From the NCBI GenBank assembly GCA_021323155.1, contig JAJTCI010000228.1:1-8902 (forward strand): a stretch of DNA of 8,902 nucleotides, written 5' to 3'. Position 1 is the first letter of the stretch, and the number at the start of each line of letters is the position of its first letter. A program made the translations under genes and the position numbers. The notes under the pieces are model-generated. The model saw only the letters and a program-made list of their open reading frames with translations. It had not been told where the DNA came from and did not search any database. This document shows, in pieces, positions 5,043 to 8,902 of the stretch. Source of the stretch: Chitinophagaceae bacterium. GTDB lineage: Bacteria > Bacteroidota > Bacteroidia > Chitinophagales > Chitinophagaceae.

Positions 5043-8000
5043 TCAACCAGCCTATCAGCGTGATCGGTACCGACGAGGGATGTTCTTCAATTTCGGATAC
5101 CGCCGGTAACCTGCTTTTCTATACAGATGGGATCACAGTATGGAACAAGAATCATGTAGTGATGACAAATGGCTCCGGCTTGTGGGGCAATAGTTCTTCT
5201 TCGCAATCTTCTATCGTAGTGCCTATGCCAGGAAGTGACAGTCTTTACTACTTATTCACGGCAACACTTCCGTTAACGACAACCGGTTATTATACCTACA
5301 ACGTCATCGACATGAGACGCCAGGGCGGGCTCGGCGAAGTGATTCAGAAAAATGTAATTTTTGGTGGATCACGATGTTCCGAACGCATCACGGCGGTGCA
5401 GCACGCGAATAAAAAAGATTTCTGGATTGTTACGAACCCTCTCAATACTGATTCTTTCAAAGTATACCATCTGTCGGATGGGGGACTCAATTTTGCCCCC
5501 GTAATTACAAAACTGGGAAAGGTGGTTAATTCTAATTTCGGCATGCTCAAAGGGTCTCCTGATGGGAAAATGATTGTTCATACGGTAAGTAATTCAGGAG
5601 GGTTTGATATTACCCAATTATTCCGGTTTGATGACGGCACCGGGGTTCTCTATGGGCTGATCAATATTCCTTTTGCAAGATCGTACGGTTGCGCGTTCTC
5701 GCCGGACTCTAAGCGACTCTATCTCAATAATAGTTTTCCGATCATGGGTACCACTCCCTCACCGGGCTCATTTGCTCAGTTCACTGTCCGACCATACGAT
5801 TCTGCCTCGATCGCCGTATCGCGATACAACATCATTTTTCCGGGTGGCGTTGGGAAGGGTAGTTGGGGTGACCTTTCCGTTGGACCGGATTCGGTCATGT
5901 ACATTGCCCGGCACTCCGTGAAACGACTTTCCGCAATAACAAGACCGAATGATTCTGCGGCAGCCTGTGGCTATGTCGACACTTTCATTGAGTTAAACGG
6001 CATTTCACACTATGGACTACCTAATTTTTACAATAATATCAATATACCACCCCATGTTACCATAAAGATGGTGCAATTGTCTTGCCTGCAGTACCGGTTG
6101 TCTTTTCAAATCAATTATAATGGTCCTGGTACATACACGTGGGATTTCGGAGATGCACAGACCAGTGCTGATTCTTCGCCCATCCATACATACACGAGGA
6201 ATGGCATAGACAGTTTCCTTGTGAAGTTCCGGTTCCTTTCAGCAGACGGGACAGTGGACATTAATGTACAGAGTTGGCTAAAACTGCCGGGTAAGCCAAT
6301 TGCTGCATTCACAGCACAGACGAACGGATGTATCGACCAGCCGGTCACGCTGACGAACAACAGCACTTCGCCCAATGGGACACTCGGATATTACTGGAAT
6401 TTTGGAGATAATACCACGAATAATACCCAAACGCCTGTCAAGCAGTACACTGACACCAACACCTACTTAATCAAACTCAGTGTAAACGATCAGCTTGGGT
6501 GCCTGTCGGATACGGTGAGTACTACCGTGACCCTGAACAAAAAGGTGGTAGCCCGGTTCGGATTGGGTGGTCCATATTGCACGAACTCGGGTCTTACAAT
6601 AACTGATACGTCTTTTGCCTGGAATACAGCAATCACCCAATGGAGATATGATTTTGGAAATGGAGTAGTTACATCAGCCACGCCCCTTTCCGTTACAAGC
6701 TACACGAGCCAGGGGGATTATCCCGTGAGCCTTTTATTGCAAACTGCAGCAGGCTGTGTGAGCGACACGGTACGGCGGGTGATTAACGTATTTGACAAAC
6801 CTACCGTGGCATTCCAGTTGCCTCAGAGCTGCGTAACAGACCTCAGTAATTTCACTGATAATTCTACCGTCTCTGCACCTTCCTTCATTAATAAATGGAG
6901 GTGGTATTTCGATGATCCCGCTGCCACCAATGATACATCCCTGCTTCGCCATCCTTCTTACCAGTATTCTTCCGCGGCTAACTATAACGTGCGGCTGATC
7001 GTTAGTACCGATCGCGGCTGCATCGATACACTAGAAATGCCTTTTACTGTAAACGGTGCGCAACCTGTAGCGGGGTTGTCATTCATCCAGGATCCTGTTT
7101 GTGGCGGCGATTCGCTGCAACTTGTCAACACCAGCACCGTAAACTTTGGAAACCTGATCGGACTCCAGGTCAACTGGGGTAACGGTCTTACGACCGACGC
7201 GAACCCGAATCCCGGTGAGGTCTATAAGAACATCTATCCATTGTTCGGGACACCAGCAACGGCTACCCGGCCAATACGGTTGACGGTACAGAGTGGCGCA
7301 AGCTGCGTCAGCGTGCTCGATACTTTTGTCACTATCAAAGCGCAACCACAAGCGACGATGCCACCGGTTCCGGTTATTTGCAGTAACGGGAGCATTATTA
7401 CGTTGACACAAGGTTCAGAAACTATGGGTGCTGCGGGCATTGGCAATTATTTTGGAAATGGGGTGAGCTTCCAGGCGTCAAACAGTAGTTATGTTTTTAA
7501 TCCGTTGGCGACAACGGGCAATACTGCATTAATCGGTTACCGGTTCCTGACTCCGGGTGGCTGTGTTGACTCCGCCTTTCAGACAGTAGCTCTTTTGCCT
7601 AAGCCCGTGGTAAGTGCAGGTCCAGACCAGGTGATTCTATTGGGCAATCCTGTTTTACTGGACGCGACGACGACTGGAACGGGATTAGTGTATCAATGGA
7701 GTCCAGCCATTTGGTTGAATAATGCTACAATCCTGAAACCTACGGCCAACCCCAGCATTGATACCGCTTACTGGCTTAAGGTAACCACTTCTGATAATTG
7801 CTCGGATTCTGACAGGGTATTCATCCGGGTATTGCAGCCTGTAGAGGCTGCGAACGCTTTTAGCCCCAATGGCGATGGTATCCACGACAGATGGATCATA
7901 AAAAACATTGCCACGTACGATAAAGGCGTGGTGCAGGTGTTTAATCGGTGGGGTCAATTGCTTTTCCAGAGTACCGGTTACAAATCTCCATGGGATGGCA

Positions 8001-8101
8001 CGAGCAAAGGCAATCCACTTCCTTCCGGAACGTATTACTATATTATTGCTCCTGGCGAAGGCCGCAAACCTGTTGCGGGATGGCTGCAGTTACTGCGCTA
8101 G
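4916..8101 (+). CDS. Secreted multidomain PKD-repeat protein with a CHU_C (type IX, gliding-type) sorting domain
   Basis: This is a 1061-residue surface or secreted protein. The signal peptide (1-21) has a hydrophobic core and an ANA|Q cleavage site. Residues about 23-375 look like a beta-propeller: repeated strand patterns with SPDGK near 214 and SPDSK near 262. About five PKD/Ig-like domains follow. Their WxFG-type cores lie near 406 (TWDFGD), 491 (YWNFGD), 576 (WRYDFGN), 661 (WRWYFDD) and 752 (VNWGNG), spaced 85-90 residues apart, and most end in a GCxxDT-like signature. A further Ig-like module (about 900-975, SAGPDQVILLG then YQWSP) leads to the C-terminal domain. That domain has AFSPNGDGIHDRW (about 981-993), VQVFNRWGQLLF and PSGTYYYII, which is the gliding-motility-associated CHU_C type (TIGR04131) taken by family knowledge as a type B signal for type IX secretion. 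The role is probably adhesion or binding of polymers; the ligand is unknown. No catalytic motif is seen. Confidence 0.9.
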   Translation: MLPGKFTCLLAFSLLFITANAQRSANWFFGANAGIKFTPTGLINQPISVIGTDEGCSSISDTAGNLLFYTDGITVWNKNHVVMTNGSGLWGNSSSSQSSIVVPMPGSDSLYYLFTATLPLTTTGYYTYNVIDMRRQGGLGEVIQKNVIFGGSRCSERITAVQHANKKDFWIVTNPLNTDSFKVYHLSDGGLNFAPVITKLGKVVNSNFGMLKGSPDGKMIVHTVSNSGGFDITQLFRFDDGTGVLYGLINIPFARSYGCAFSPDSKRLYLNNSFPIMGTTPSPGSFAQFTVRPYDSASIAVSRYNIIFPGGVGKGSWGDLSVGPDSVMYIARHSVKRLSAITRPNDSAAACGYVDTFIELNGISHYGLPNFYNNINIPPHVTIKMVQLSCLQYRLSFQINYNGPGTYTWDFGDAQTSADSSPIHTYTRNGIDSFLVKFRFLSADGTVDINVQSWLKLPGKPIAAFTAQTNGCIDQPVTLTNNSTSPNGTLGYYWNFGDNTTNNTQTPVKQYTDTNTYLIKLSVNDQLGCLSDTVSTTVTLNKKVVARFGLGGPYCTNSGLTITDTSFAWNTAITQWRYDFGNGVVTSATPLSVTSYTSQGDYPVSLLLQTAAGCVSDTVRRVINVFDKPTVAFQLPQSCVTDLSNFTDNSTVSAPSFINKWRWYFDDPAATNDTSLLRHPSYQYSSAANYNVRLIVSTDRGCIDTLEMPFTVNGAQPVAGLSFIQDPVCGGDSLQLVNTSTVNFGNLIGLQVNWGNGLTTDANPNPGEVYKNIYPLFGTPATATRPIRLTVQSGASCVSVLDTFVTIKAQPQATMPPVPVICSNGSIITLTQGSETMGAAGIGNYFGNGVSFQASNSSYVFNPLATTGNTALIGYRFLTPGGCVDSAFQTVALLPKPVVSAGPDQVILLGNPVLLDATTTGTGLVYQWSPAIWLNNATILKPTANPSIDTAYWLKVTTSDNCSDSDRVFIRVLQPVEAANAFSPNGDGIHDRWIIKNIATYDKGVVQVFNRWGQLLFQSTGYKSPWDGTSKGNPLPSGTYYYIIAPGEGRKPVAGWLQLLR

Positions 8102-8140
8102 CAACGGATTTTAATATGATCTTTACTGAAAATTTATCGC

Positions 8141-8902
8141 ATGGAGTACCGGAGAATGGGTAAAACCGGCTTACAACTGAGTGTGCTCAGTTTTGGCAGC
8201 TGGGTGACGTTTCATAAGCAGATTGAAGACAATACAGCCGATGAACTCATGGGTATCGCTTATGACCAGGGGATCAATTTTTTCGATAACGCGGAAGTCT
8301 ATGCGCTGGGAGAAAGCGAAAAAATGATGGGGCGTGTGCTGAAAAAGAAAAACTGGGACCGCACTTCGTATGTGGTTTCTTCAAAAGCTTTCTTTGGATG
8401 GCGCGGAAGGGATAACAAGCCCAACCAAACCGGCCTTAGCCGCAAGCACCTGGTGGAAGCATGTAACGAGGCTTTGCAGCGCCTGCAGCTTGAATATATT
8501 GACATTTATTTTTGTCATCGGCCCGATAAGAGCGTCCCGATTGAGGAAGTGGTGTGGACGATGAATATTCTTATCCAGCAGGGGAAGATATTTTACTGGG
8601 GCACGAGTGAGTGGAGCGGTGCGGAGCTGATGGAGGCGCACCGCGTGGCCCAGCAGTACAGGCTTATTGGTCCCTCGGTGGAGCAACCACAGTATAATCT
8701 TTTTGAACGAGAGAAACTTGAGAAAGACTACCTGGAAGTTTTTAAGAATGTGGGACTGGGCACGACGATCTGGAGCCCGCTCGCATCCGGATTGCTTACC
8801 GGTAAATACAACCAGGGCATTCCGCCAGAAAGCAGGCTGGGCATGGAAGGGTTTGAATGGTTGAAAGACCGATGGATGGCTGAAGAAAAAATCAACCAGG
8901 TA
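8141..8902 (+). CDS. Aldo/keto reductase, Kv-beta-like (AKR6 type), 3' end beyond the window
   Basis: This is an NADPH-dependent oxidoreductase of the (beta/alpha)8-barrel aldo/keto reductase superfamily, cytoplasmic, reducing aldehydes or ketones; the natural substrate cannot be read from sequence. The frame is open for 254 codons from ATG 8141 to the last base. The family's catalytic tetrad is visible: Asp49 and Tyr54 in FFDNAEVYA, Lys82 in VVSSKAFF, and His126 in YIDIYFCHRPD. Further signatures are the start MEYRRMGKTGLQLSVLSFGS, GKIFYWGTSEWS (148-159), QPQYNLFER (182-190) and the cofactor-binding WSPLASGLLTGKY (211-223). This pattern resembles bacterial homologues of voltage-gated potassium channel beta subunits, usually about 330 residues, so some 75 residues are missing to the right. 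It starts 39 bases after the PKD gene. I see no good TAnnTTTG element in that gap, so it may be read from upstream or use a weak promoter. Confidence 0.92.
   Translation, partial: MEYRRMGKTGLQLSVLSFGSWVTFHKQIEDNTADELMGIAYDQGINFFDNAEVYALGESEKMMGRVLKKKNWDRTSYVVSSKAFFGWRGRDNKPNQTGLSRKHLVEACNEALQRLQLEYIDIYFCHRPDKSVPIEEVVWTMNILIQQGKIFYWGTSEWSGAELMEAHRVAQQYRLIGPSVEQPQYNLFEREKLEKDYLEVFKNVGLGTTIWSPLASGLLTGKYNQGIPPESRLGMEGFEWLKDRWMAEEKINQV

Noticed and set aside
7079..7411. Minus-strand open frame of 110 codons inside the PKD protein gene
   Set aside because: It is antisense to clear PKD coding sequence, has no recognisable motif and has no start context, so it is a shadow.
8062..8078. Inverted repeat CCGCAA-ACCTG-TTGCGG near the end of the PKD protein gene
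   Set aside because: It lies inside conserved CHU_C coding sequence and has no following T-run, so it is not a convincing terminator.

Overview
The window looks like a chromosomal segment of a Bacteroidota bacterium, most likely of the Chitinophagaceae type. The evidence is a secreted protein with PKD repeats and a gliding-motility-type (CHU_C) C-terminal sorting domain, an outer-membrane protein with the N-terminal NSPYSRYG motif seen in this phylum, type III pantothenate kinase followed by that protein and lptC, starts without clear Shine-Dalgarno sites, and TAnnTTTG promoter elements just ahead of several genes. No tRNA, rRNA, CRISPR array or insertion sequence was seen. No stretch longer than about 80 bases lacks a plausible gene.

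Layout: the last codons of an unidentified rightward gene (2-79) converge on meaB (66-956, minus), the GTPase chaperone of methylmalonyl-CoA mutase. An 80-base divergent gap follows. A rightward group then starts with a family 2 glycosyltransferase that is split into two frames (1037-1513 and 1510-1746). It continues with a stand-alone LON-domain protein (1759-2400), coaX (2410-3132), an outer-membrane beta-barrel-like protein (3107-4504) and lptC (4497 onward). Spacing is tight: 12 and 9 bases, then overlaps of 26 and 8 bases. This suggests co-transcription and translational coupling.

A textbook intrinsic terminator (4532-4558) lies inside the lptC signal-peptide codons. The lptC homology also stops at about residue 116, just before a 1061-residue secreted PKD/CHU_C protein (4916-8101) that appears to have its own promoter in the lptC remnant. 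The window ends inside an aldo/keto reductase of the Kv-beta-like type (8141-8902).

Functionally, the middle of the window is about the cell envelope: a sugar transferase of the LPS/LOS-core type, an outer-membrane protein and the LPS-transport component LptC, plus a type IX-secreted surface protein, with coenzyme A synthesis embedded in the run. The points most worth checking are the terminator in lptC, the loss of the LptC C-terminal half, the split glycosyltransferase, and the replacement of a normally conserved aspartate in CoaX by glycine. I did not find a clearly new multi-gene system.
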